Assembly: GCA_018806985.1 (NCBI GenBank)
Contig: JADANN010000364.1
Coordinates: 5,573,001-5,637,000, forward strand
Origin: Angiostrongylus vasorum
Lineage: Eukaryota; Nematoda; Chromadorea; Rhabditida; Metastrongylidae
Length of the DNA: 64,000 bases
Direction: 5' to 3'
Of the stretch, positions 30,901 through 37,500 are shown piece by piece (position 1 is the stretch's first letter; each line of letters opens with the position of its first letter). Below the pieces are notes generated by a model that saw only the letters and a list, made by a program, of their open reading frames with translations, was not told the DNA's origin and did no database searches. The translations under genes and the position numbers were made by a program.

Positions 30901-33735
30901 TTTTTTTGGTTTGAAAAATGTCACTCATATTCATACTGTGGGGATTTATGATTGATGTGTTTGAGGAGTAATGGTACTGGATCCACAGTCACATCCGAAG
31001 TGGCGTCTGACGTGCAACAAGTGCCCATCGGTGGTGTCGATGTTTGAGGGTGCTGTTAAAATTCGAGTTATGGAAACCTCCTGCCCACAATGCCAGGCAC
31101 ATATAATAAATGTGGATTACAAGGTGAGCTATGCAATTTAAATGTATTCCACATTTGGCGAAATGGATTAGACAGAAATTAAAGTTAATATAAAAGCAGT
31201 ACATCGTGTAGAATGAACATTTTCTCTGCTTTGTCTTAAAATGCTAGCTGGCATTATATTATTGTTTACTATTTATTAATTATTAATTATTATATCCTCC
31301 CAACGGTTTCCCGCCTCATCGTGGCTGGAAGGTGTTCCTGGGGTGTCGGAGTGCGATGTACAACGGGGGATTCGTCTCCCCGGCAGGGTCTCCCAAGCTG
31401 AGAAGGAGTCCGGCATTTCCATCAGGAAGCCTAGCTAAGAGTAAACCAATACCAGGATCCACCACCGTCCTGGTGTCAAAGTCGCATGGTGGCAAATCTC
31501 CCTCTGATTCACAAGGGCTGCGACTGCCTGTGGTCATGAAGACCTGATGCAGACTTTGCCCAGGCTGACCTCGGGATGCCAGGGAACCACAATGGTTTAA
31601 CCAGCAAATCTCTGAAAAATGGTGGTTTTGCTGGGGCCCGCACAACCAGTGAGGACCGGCCGTTCAAGTATCAAGAATCAAGTATCAAGTAATTATTATA
31701 TAAACCGACATCACATGTACATATTGTGCGGATTGGAGCACTTCTTGCGTTCGATTCGTTTCCTCGGATCCATCATCCACTAAAGTTTTCGAACTTTCTT
31801 AACTGTGGCTTCGGTTGGTGCTTGAGTATTTTTTTCGCCTTCTTTGCGAATATCGTTGAGTACTGGTCGAATCGATGTTTTCAAGAGTCCTGGAGTAGTT
31901 GTGTGAGGCGTCGCCGCGTTGATTGGAAAGATTCACCTTGTTCGAGACTAGTCTGATACTGATGATTTACCGACCCTGTGGGGATGAAAGAGTTGGTTGT
32001 CCTGGACTGCCATCGAACCAGCGCCTGAGTAGGTTGAGCATTCCGCATAACGTACGGGATTACAACTACCTCCACTACTCTCTATTAGGCGGTATACATA
32101 TTATATCTACTGTCAGTTCAAACGGAAATTGCTCAAATGGCGTAAATGTTAACCGTCTTCGATTGTGCGTATAACCGGATAACAACTAGATCTCGCGATT
32201 GTATGAAAAACGAATTCTTATTTGATGTAGTCTACGCATAGCCGAATAATCAAAAGTTACTAAACTTGGAAGGCAGTGGAAGAAGTACTGAAGACTGTCG
32301 CTGTCCTATGTCGACTGTTTCAATCCAACGATATGGAGTTTTTTGGGAAAGCAAATTTGAGTGGGATTGAGATTATGCCGACAACATATCCCTAGGCCAC
32401 AAGCGATGACCAAACCGAACCAAGTGAATTTCCAAAGAAGCCAAGGTTAAGTACTGGAATATTTCTGGCATCCTTTCATTTTACTACTACTGTTGCTGTA
32501 TAACTTCACTCCAAAAAATCACAGCATACAGATAAGCAGTCTTTCAAAGCCTTTTTTTTGCTCTTTTGGAGGACTGCTGTTGAATTTTGCAGTGCTATCA
32601 TGCGCAGTTGTTAGAACAATCATCAACTTTGTCTTAAAAACTGATTTTTTGTTGAATTTCTATAAGAATAATTGATATTCTACATGATTGAGCTGATACG
32701 AGGTTGGTACAAAAAGCTTTTATTTGTATGACGTTTCTAGCCCTTTCGCCTTCCTTAAAGCGCGTTGATCTGAGTCGACATCACAAGATGATCGTTGTCA
32801 CATCGGGAATAAGCATCATGTTTCGACTTTTTTTTTCAGCAATTATCAGAACAGTACTAACAATTGGATTTTTTACGATTACCGCTCCCTTGGCTTAGTC
32901 GGCATGCAGCGTAGTGGTCAGAAGTGCCCTGCAATATACATGAGATGATGCACGTCCCGAGGCTCACCAAGTCCTCCACCTCTCCTGGGTCGACAAATTG
33001 GTATCAGACTTGTCTAGAAGGGCAGCACCACCAGATCGATGAATCGGTGGTACATAGCGGTTCCATGTAAAGGCCAGATATGCATTCAGTCACCTTCAAC
33101 GATGCTTAATGAAGTCAAGTGCATTCCGTATCCTTCAGGGATTGATCACCGTCGAGAGCTTTTATCCTTTTTATCGCTCGCTTAAACAACACTGTACGCG
33201 TCAGTAAGATTTTTATTGGTGCCATTGGGTTTCGGTTGACCGGGATGTTAGTAGGGGTTTTCGGAATGCATGTTTTAGTGTGGCTGTCATACTTAACTTG
33301 CAAGACTAATGAACGAACTTTCTTCTTGTTAAAATTGCTAAAGGAGATATGCTTAAGTAGATTTTGAATATTATTTACATTTTTTACTTAATGACCTTGC
33401 GAAAAACCTTATATTCTTTTTACTCTAGAATGACATTCAATATTGGTGAAGGGATGTTGAAATAGAATCCGGTATTTCTTAACATGTGTCTTATCGGTGT
33501 TGAAAGGAGCATTGGAAATCCTTTTTAGGACAAGAACCCTTTGCCAGAAGAAAAGTCAACTTTTAAAGGATGTATGTTTTGCGAGGAAAGTGTGAAAAAT
33601 TTCGTGAATCTTTACCATGCCTTTCGCGTCGAAGATGGTCCTGCTTCAGCAACTTCCCGTCGTAATATAGGACATGGACGAAGAGGGAGCGGAAATGCGA
33701 TGAGAGGTGCTCGGGGAAAGAAAACAAGGATTTGA
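6948..33735 (+). CDS. top-3beta: DNA/RNA topoisomerase III beta
   Basis: Exons: 6948-7041, 8394-8461, 9425-9562, 9632-9715, 10820-10887, 11266-11422, 12758-12863, 14656-14781, 14860-14969, 15165-15328, 17079-17178, 17792-17876, 18042-18182, 21696-21843, 22473-22628, 24705-24789, 24901-25016, 27068-27163, 28253-28383, 28485-28522, 30966-31123, 33529-33735. The product is about 857 aa (family about 862) if the two homopolymer slips noted separately are discounted. Recognisable parts are the TOPRIM start VLMVAEKP and [14 protein letters not shown], then [36 protein letters not shown], catalytic [42 protein letters not shown] and [11 protein letters not shown]. Four-cysteine zinc motifs and a basic Gly/Arg tail follow. 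TOP3B is a type IA enzyme acting on DNA and RNA, normally partnered with TDRD3. The gene is stretched by SINE-bearing introns. Confidence 0.95.
7130..7476 (+). repeat. dispersed repeat family A, top-3beta intron 1
   Basis: The copy runs from CCCCCTAACAGTTTTCCG to GGGGCCCGCACAACCAGTGAAGACGG. It carries the CATCAGGAAGCCCAGCTAAGAG, GGTGGCAAATCTCACTCTGATCC and GGCAGACTTTGGCCTGGCTGA blocks of the family in order. Confidence 0.8.
7681..7947 (+). repeat. tRNA-like SINE family B, top-3beta intron 1
   Basis: The head is GTCGCGTGTAGCGCTGTGGTCGG. GGGTCGATCCCCG lies in the B-box position, and the body and tail end GAGATTGAGCAAAGCCGGAATTTTTTT. A short gap is present in the CTCCATCGGTAGG block compared with other copies. 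Confidence 0.8.
8651..8790 (+). repeat. diverged SINE fragment with tRNA-like head
   Basis: GGTAGCGCAGTGGTAATGG (A-box-like) is followed after about 30 nt by TAGTTCGACTTCC (B-box-like), then by a family B/C-like TTGGTGCCATATTTGTCTG. It is too diverged to assign firmly. Confidence 0.45.
8809..9258 (-). CDS. unrecognised hydrophobic ORF nested in top-3beta intron 2
   Basis: An uninterrupted minus-strand frame reads to a stop at 8809. On that strand it can follow a splice-acceptor-like ATATTCCAG, giving about 149 residues starting [17 protein letters not shown]. The second half contains [20 protein letters not shown] and a hydrophobic segment [20 protein letters not shown], which could be membrane-embedded. 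I do not recognise a family. Length and composition are better than expected for intron noise, but the 963-bp intron is AT-rich and no partner exon was found. It may be a nested exon, a decayed gene or chance. Confidence 0.25.
   Translation of the reverse strand, partial: QLPMFKQLLTLQYQKYAKFFLNQFSFSLGIDNQFTLIHSQANTWLINNKHFLRLTPQCLRYLRGTIDPSRLLRDDHLKMSGCVYGPYPFIYFYLPLPDIVDIRASSIGFLFLATTIREGFAILIVGSAADCAFLALFMDFINAFRVHSP
10190..10530 (-). repeat. SINE family C (reverse) joined to family B-like fragment
   Basis: CGACCAGTCTTCACGTCTACTGTTCGAATCCCAGCACATCC is the reversed tail of family C, followed by GTGGCTTCGACTGCTGCTTGAGGATTTTAAT. From about 10430, CGGCACCAATTTGCCGACCCCGG matches reversed family B. 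Either the two families share a central module or two insertions abut. Confidence 0.65.
10935..11208 (+). repeat. tRNA-like SINE family B, top-3beta intron 5
   Basis: GGGCGCGGACAGCGCAGTGGTCGG head, GGGATCACTCTCG near the B box, full body, and tail TTGCTTAACGTTGAGAGCTTTATCCTT. It nearly fills the 378-bp intron between exons 5 and 6. Confidence 0.85.
12180..12490 (+). repeat. SINE family C, top-3beta intron 6
   Basis: It contains GGGGATACAACAGTGG near the head and GAGAATCGACTCGACCACAATTTCACGACATTCATAAAGG. The tail has AAGTGCTGGGATCCACACGGTAGATGTGATGACGGGTC followed by an A run. It ends about 270 bp before exon 7. Confidence 0.75.
12758..12863 (+). other. top-3beta exon 7 with one extra T (frame break)
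   Basis: After TTTGCAG the exon reads [20 protein letters not shown] and on to RHDQIIHF, then TAAG|GTTTTT. As written, CAT TTT TAA stops the frame. Removing one T of the five-T run gives CAT TTT AAG|GT, phase 0, which matches the family residues (…FKPE…) and exon 8 (PEPYW). No other GT donor preserves the frame. The extra base is most simply a sequencing or assembly slip. Confidence 0.8.
12915..13110 (+). repeat. diverged tRNA-like SINE (family B-like)
   Basis: GGCGTGTGGCGCATTGGCTCG and GGTCGTTGGCTCGAACCCACC resemble A and B boxes. The following CTATCGGCCGGTGGAAGTCATTGTGCAGGCCAG is an eroded version of the family B block CGGTAGGCCACCGCGAGTCATTGTAAAGGCCAG. Confidence 0.55.
14030..14190 (-). 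repeat. PLE terminal fragment with hammerhead-like core, top-3beta intron 7
   Basis: On the minus strand it reads CTCTGAAGAAGGCGAAACCGTCGAAACGTGGGTC, then TACTGAATAAATCTTGTTAAC. The core is CTGAAGA (14066-14060), stem GGC/GTC, then GAAAC. It belongs to the same family as the copies at 16825, 35440, 43500 and 59100. Confidence 0.65.
14860..14969 (+). other. top-3beta exon 9 with one extra G (frame break)
   Basis: After the acceptor TATGTAG the exon starts AGTGCGGGGGAGAGG. With five Gs the frame is wrong. With four Gs it reads [36 protein letters not shown] in phase with exon 8 (…DRVK) and exon 10 (GISPSSTM). An alternative is a weak donor inside exon 8 (GAT C|GTGTGA) with the acceptor one AG later. 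That would remove conserved sequence and seems less likely. Confidence 0.65.
15165..15328 (+). other. top-3beta catalytic-tyrosine exon (exon 10)
   Basis: It encodes [20 protein letters not shown] and on to [24 protein letters not shown]. The Tyr in ISYPRTET is the type IA topoisomerase nucleophile that forms the 5'-phosphotyrosine intermediate, and the adjacent Arg is the conserved helper. Phases join to exon 9 (G|GC) and exon 11 ([12 protein letters not shown] ... GDHPPITP), so the active site is intact. Confidence 0.9.
15455..15700 (-). repeat. tRNA-like SINE family D, top-3beta intron 10
   Basis: On the minus strand it carries GACCCGCATGGTGTGGTGGTGAATGC (A-box-like) and GTGCTCGATTCCCACC (B-box-like). 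On the plus strand it ends GGTTGATATGGGGAGCACATATCGGCACTGAACTGGGATTA. It follows exon 10 by about 130 bp and creates a fortuitous read-through ORF from that exon. Confidence 0.75.
16740..17060 (-). repeat. PLE relic ending 19 bp before top-3beta exon 11
   Basis: It contains GACTTTCTATTAACCTCGGCGTTG (element edge, also near 51290 and 59220). On the minus strand it has GGCTCCGAAGAAGGCGATACTGCCGAAACGTCAGC, a diverged hammerhead-like core. The flank AAACGCTTCAACAACACAAACAGAAAGATG matches 51735-51775. It stops just short of the acceptor at 17078. Confidence 0.65.
17600..17700 (-). repeat. SINE family D, end fragment
   Basis: TCTCCCGTCAACGGGAATGATTTGCGGTGCCACAAATCGGTATTGAACACGGTTAAGCTGAGG corresponds to the 3' part of the family seen at 62840-62895. 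It lies about 90 bp upstream of top-3beta exon 12. Confidence 0.6.
18428..18706 (+). repeat. tRNA-like SINE family B, top-3beta intron 13
   Basis: GGCGCGTGTGGTGCAGTGGTTGG head, TGGAATCGATCCCCGC near the B box, full body, tail GGATTGATCAACGCCGAGAGCTTCATCC. It is one of the better preserved copies. Confidence 0.85.
19040..19260 (-). repeat. PLE terminal-repeat copy with TATA box, top-3beta intron 13
   Basis: On the minus strand CCGATATAAAAGGGCACAGCCGG (TATA-like, around 19197-19206) is followed by GGTGCTCTACGCC and, about 110 nt on, GAGCTCTGAAGAAGATGATAGCGCC. The latter is a degenerate version of the hammerhead-like core found in other copies. Confidence 0.6.
19637..19685. repeat. AT-rich microsatellite
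   Basis: The run is CATACATACATATATATCTGCATATATACACATGTATATATATATATATATATCC. It lies in the 3.5-kb top-3beta intron 13. The rest of that intron, apart from the SINEs and PLE copy listed, shows nothing recognisable. Confidence 0.9.
20700..20978 (+). repeat. diverged SINE family B, top-3beta intron 13
   Basis: The body CACCAAGCCTTTCATCCCGCCGGGGTCGGAAAATTAGGACCAGACCTG and the tail GAACGCTGAGAGCTTTATCCTTT are clear. The head has lost the A-box-like motif. Confidence 0.75.
23291..23777. repeat. SINE family B copy interrupted by a reversed SINE family B copy
   Basis: Forward head and middle: 23295-23447 (GTAGCGCAGTGG ... GTACAGCCCAGA). A reversed copy follows at 23450-23678, from AAAGGATAAAGGGTAAAGCGTTGATC to CAACCACTGCGCTACAGGCGC. 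The forward tail resumes at about 23680-23777 (GCCCAGATATACATTCAAC ... GCCGAGAGCTTTAT). The GCCCAGA around both junctions looks like a target-site duplication. It lies in top-3beta intron 15. Confidence 0.75.
23800..23950 (+). repeat. SINE family C, tail fragment
   Basis: It contains AGACATTCATGAAGAAGGCCTCAAGC ... ACACGCAAATCTGAAGACCATCATGCATAGCGGGAGC, ending GATGACTGGTCACATAAAAAA. It abuts the nested family B cluster in top-3beta intron 15. Confidence 0.6.
26268..26590 (+). repeat. full-length SINE family C, top-3beta intron 17
   Basis: Head GGTAGCGTAGTAGTAGTGG (A-box-like), then CGCTGGTTCGACAAC (strong B-box-like), the body GAGAGAATCGACTCCAACAGAATTCAACGGCATACG and AGTTCGAAGACCTTCACGAGTGATTG, and the tail AAGAATTGCTGGGGG ... 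GATGTGCAGATGGGTCGTATAAAAAAA. It is the best reference copy for the family in this window. Confidence 0.8.
27740..28000 (+). repeat. diverged SINE family C, top-3beta intron 18
   Basis: CACCAAGCTTCCCTTTCC, GGGAATAGACTCGACAGGCATTCAGCGACC and GAAAATCCTCAACTAAAAGTCAAACCC are eroded versions of the family C body. The tail is missing. Confidence 0.55.
28845..29010 (-). repeat. SINE family C fragment, top-3beta intron 20
   Basis: ATCCCGATCCCAGCACTTCCCGCGTTCAATTCG and TATGGCTTCGGCTGCTGCTTGAGGATTTCCTTCTCAT form the reversed tail and middle of family C. It abuts a family D copy at about 29030. Confidence 0.65.
29030..29300 (+). repeat. tRNA-like SINE family D, top-3beta intron 20
   Basis: GGTTCAATGCCGATTTGTACTCCCC and ATCTCGTTGACGGGTGATTGCTGATGGCG, then GACTTCAGTGGTGCAGTGTGC (A-box-like), GCGGTTCGATCTGGCC (B-box-like), and the end CGTGTAAAATTGTAATAGGCAGTAAATAAAAAG. 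It matches 63040-63350 over its length. Confidence 0.75.
29398..29735 (+). repeat. dispersed repeat family A, top-3beta intron 20
   Basis: The copy runs from CCCAACGGTTCACCGCTTCG to CGAAATTCCGAAAAACGG. It has all internal blocks (GGTGTTCCTTGGTG, CATCAGGAAGCCCAAC, GGATCCACCACCGTCCTGGT, GGTGGCAAATCTCCCTCTGATCC). The terminal GGGCCCGCACAACC part is missing. Confidence 0.8.
30318..30420 (-). repeat. SINE family C tail fragment
   Basis: GTCCCAGCACTACTCCATTCG and CTTGCAACCGTCATCCACAAAGATGGTTTGG match the reversed 3' part of family C. The remainder of this top-3beta intron, 30421-30965, shows nothing recognisable. Confidence 0.5.
31296..31692 (+). repeat. dispersed repeat family A with ATCAAGT tail, top-3beta intron 21
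   Basis: This full copy begins CCTCCCAACGGTTTCCCGCC and ends GGGGCCCGCACAACCAGTGAGGACCGG, followed by GTTCAAGTATCAAGAATCAAGTATCAAGTAA. The 3' run of about 7-bp repeats is like the short tandem tails of some non-LTR retrotransposons and SINEs. The same tail follows the copy at 61771-62153. Confidence 0.85.
31705..32080 (-). repeat. SINE family C (reverse) with family B-like fragment
   Basis: GTGCGGATTGGAGCACTTCTTGCGTTCGATTCG to TCGGTTGGTGCTTGAGTATTTTTTTCGCC is reversed family C. CTAGTCTGATACTGATGATTTACCGACCC onward resembles reversed family B. It is the same composite order as at 10190-10530, which hints at one compound family. Confidence 0.6.
32901..33172 (+). repeat. tRNA-like SINE family B, top-3beta intron 21
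   Basis: GGCATGCAGCGTAGTGGTCAGAAGTGCCC head. ATGAGATGATGCACGTCCC replaces the usual B-box region. Normal body, and tail GATTGATCACCGTCGAGAGCTTTTATCC. Confidence 0.8.
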
Positions 33736-34554
33736 GTTGATACCACTAACTTGAGTTGTTGAACCTAGGTATAAAAACGCCCTATTCTTAGTGGTTTTCT
33801 TTTACTTGATTTTTGAAAAGAGAACATTCTGACATTTTTATCGGTTTCGATTATCCATCAACACCTATGCATTGTTGTACATTTTACATAATATACATAT
33901 ATTAAAGTGGCTTTTTGAAAAATTAGCAGCGAATTGGTAATACTAAATATCTTCGGCAGCAAGAGAATAGGCGTAAAGAAATAAATATGACAACGTACAC
34001 TTCGCTGAAAAAAAGACACGAGATATCAGATTGCACGAGACGCATTCGACAGCACTACGTTACCCTCCGCTATCGTAATCGTTATCAATTCTGATTAGAA
34101 ACTACAGTTAAGGAATTGAAGTGGTTACTAGCTACGATAACAGAGGTATTTCGTGGTCAGATGCGGTTCCTACCACAGTAGGGTAGGGCATGAAAGACGA
34201 GTGGGAGGAGACAAAAAGACGAGCACGGCAACAATAAGGAATGAGGAATTTCTGAATCACATTTATAGAACGTCGGCAGTACTGTACCCCTCATGCGCTA
34301 TGGTACTGATGGTGTACGATAGCAGCATGTAAGTGTGCGATGTCCTGTCGTACGCACTCGGCAGTGGTTGTAACTCGGATAGAAAGGCAACAAAGAAATA
34401 AAGCAAGCAATACAAGCATACATACATATCTCGTAAGATTTAAATATGGTATGGGCAGTTTAAAAACAGAGTGGCCGCTAAAAAAAAGATGCCAGATAGT
34501 TCGCAGTTCTGGTGAAAAACCTATTGAGACGGAATAAACTAAAATTTGTAAATT
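33736..34554. other. convergent intergenic region top-3beta / lin-42
   Basis: Two stop codons face each other 819 bp apart. AATAAA at 33980-33985 (plus) is a possible top-3beta poly(A) signal. I found no AATAAA on the minus strand for lin-42 here, so a variant signal is likely. No repeat family or ORF of note was seen. Confidence 0.6.
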
Positions 34555-37500
34555 CTATGCACTTTCTGGCAATAAGCGCGAATCTTCCGTATGATGCTTA
34601 AGCGATAGCGGTCTGGATCCATAGGCCCACTGAAGGTCGTACGGTGTCTGAATTACGGAGCTATGGTTCTGGATCGACAACGCAATGCTAGTCGGGATTT
34701 CTCGAAGTGGGCCCACTGTTGGATGGACAACAGTGAACGCGCTAAATGGCTCGTTGACGGAAGTTGGAGGCGTGCTCTTCTCTTCTTGTGGAGGTAACGG
34801 AATAGTAGTGATCTGGAAAGAAGTGTTGGAGCTCATATTTTGTTTCATGTTGTGCCTTATTGATTATTTGAATATTTGGTGTGCTTTTGCAAAACGTATG
34901 TTCTGACTGGTTAGCGGTTGTCTAGAACATCTCTGACTTTGTTCGAATATCGTGTTTCAATTAGAAAACAAGCGATGATTTCATTTAAAAAGAATATGGA
35001 CAATTCATTCTTTTTACAGAGTTTTCAATTGTGAATTACCACGGATTTCTCTCTCATCTTTCAGTTTCATTAGTGTCAAATGTGATTAACTGGATAACGG
35101 TGCTACCCGATGAATATGGAGATTGATTTCACTCTTCACCTGAAAGTTCATCCCAGGAGGTGGTGGCGGATTTGGTGTCAAATTACAGCGACTATCCTCG
35201 CGTTTCCCTGCTGGCCAATGTACTGATAGTGTACGGCTGGAAGAAAGGCGTAAGTTCTTTTGAATAGGGCCACCATGCAGTGTTTCGGCTGATATTCGCT
35301 TAAGACGACGTTGCCATGTGTTGCGGTATTGTTCTTCCCAACGTCTGGTATGCGCTTGCAGGACTTCACGGGTTAGTGGCACTGACGCCGTTGTTGAAGA
35401 CCTAAAAATGAGCTCTCATAACATTACTTTATTGACTGGCTAGCCAAAGTTGTCACAAAATTTCACTAGTGGCTAAAGTTTCTGCGCCTTCGCTTTCTTC
35501 AGAGCCACAATGATTTGAGTCGAGTATCTCGAGTAGTTCATTCCATGGATACTATATCGGAATCACTGGAGCTCTAAAGAAGGCGAAGACACCGAACTGT
35601 TAACCACAATAAAGTCTTGTGGCAACCTTGTTTTTACACTATCAAAAACAACACGATAAGCTATCGAGGTTAAACGAAAGCCGGTAATAAAAATTAAGGG
35701 AATGCGTATCATAGCGATCTTTCCGACTAACACTTCTTATTGTTCATTCTGCAGAGTAATCAGGTAGCAGTTCCAGCTATTCAGAGTTCAAGTACCGTTG
35801 GATTCTCTGGTGCTCAGTGACACTATCAGCTGTTGAAATTTTTAATCTTCAATATAATGTAATATTTGAAAACATTGTCAGATTGAATTCAAGTATTTAA
35901 GAGAATTAATATTTAGAACACACAGATGTCTGCTGCGTGTTGTTGTGACAGTAGTCAGGGTTGCTGTTCGTGTATGCGGTATTGCGCAAAGGACAGCGGG
36001 CTTTGGTGTATCAATGACAACAAACAAACGAATAAAGGCGTATGATCGGTTAAAAGCAGTGCATCCAAAATCCTAAACCTTAATTTTGGTACCATATTTT
36101 TTGGTAAAGTCACAATGGAATCCCGAGCTCATGTTAGTGTAATGTTTGTTAAGTAGTTACTGCTGCCTTCAAACGTTCGTTACCTTTAGGATTCACATAG
36201 GTTATATCCGCATTCACTCAAATGGTCGGAAGCATGATTGAAACCCCAATGTATTTTCAACAAAATAGGCATATTGCCTCTTACTAAATAAGTCGATATC
36301 CCAAGATCTCCGGATACTTAGATCCTGGTGAAAACAACGCCAGTCTCTCGCTTACCTTGTAGACCTAGTAGAATTGACTCTCAGTCGCTTCATTGGCAAT
36401 GTTTTCTATGAAGAGCAGAAGTCGAAATTCTGCATGTGCTAGGCAAAAAAACTGAGAGTGAGTTCATGAATTTTTAATAAATGTCGCCATCTGTAATGGA
36501 CTTGGAATGATGTGGGCCATCATGTGTCCCACGTGATGTTTGGAGCCTGGCACCATATTAGCGGCCACTTTTTACTCCAGACATCAATGGATTCATAGCA
36601 GAAGCACTAGGAACCAGAGTTACTGTACGAATATTAGAATAGGCATAGAATCCGATTTGTCCGCTTTGAAAAAACTGACAAGAGAATGCAAACGTGTAGA
36701 CATCACTTACACTGAGTTCTCCTCCTGTTCACATTTTGTTTGAGTATCAGAAAAAGACTGGGACTTAAGAAGACGATGTACATTCTCGAGGCAGTTGATC
36801 TGATTGTATGATAAAGGCAAATCTGGTGGACTTTCCCTAGATATTTGGTCGCTTGGTGTTGGAACACGCTGAAACGAAGACACAGCTGAAGTTCTGGTGT
36901 CTCTCCGACATGTCGTCTTTGCAAAGACAATAAAGGAACTCACCTTCGAATGTTGTTGGTTACCCGTACCGTTTACTACTAATGTTTCAACTAATCGGTC
37001 AATATAGGCTCCGAGATCGTTTATTGGCCGACGGGAGAACGCTTCACACATTCCAACAGTAGCGACGAAATCGCCGCCGCTGCTTCGGCACGATGCTACA
37101 GGCTGCAACGTAGAGTTACGGAAGCGGTTGATGCTTCAATTATAACCACGAGATAAATGCAATTTAACTCTCCCTCATTATTCGTTGTCAACAGATTTAC
37201 AAAAGGAAACCTACTGGAATAGGGAGGAATAATAGAATGAAAGAATTGTAGAGCTTATTGAGGAGAAACGGAATTAACAATTACATGGCACCGCCTGGCA
37301 GAAGTAAATCTAACTGCATAAGGAATTATACTTATGTGGCAATGCCATTATTTAATTTGCCAAATGCAAATTACAAGTGAAGATCCTAGAAGGAATCGAA
37401 AAGATGATGGACCATGAAATTCAAAGCGCTACAAAATGATATAGATATCGTCCACAACAAATCCGTTATAGGTGCGGCTTATTGGTTACACCCCAAAAAA

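Larger units (their letters stand above)
24901..33735 (+). other. top-3beta zinc-motif and basic-tail exons (17-22)
   Basis: Exon 17 ends [11 protein letters not shown] ... LFCPCCQ. Exon 18 has [14 protein letters not shown]. Exon 19 has [10 protein letters not shown] and [12 protein letters not shown]. The 38-nt exon 20 (28485-28522) supplies [10 protein letters not shown], and exon 21 [15 protein letters not shown] and SCPQCQ. Exon 22 has GCMFCEES and ends with [21 protein letters not shown], a short basic Gly/Arg tail in the position of the RGG-type RNA-binding tail of animal TOP3B. The small exon 20 is easily missed by gene finders. Confidence 0.85.
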
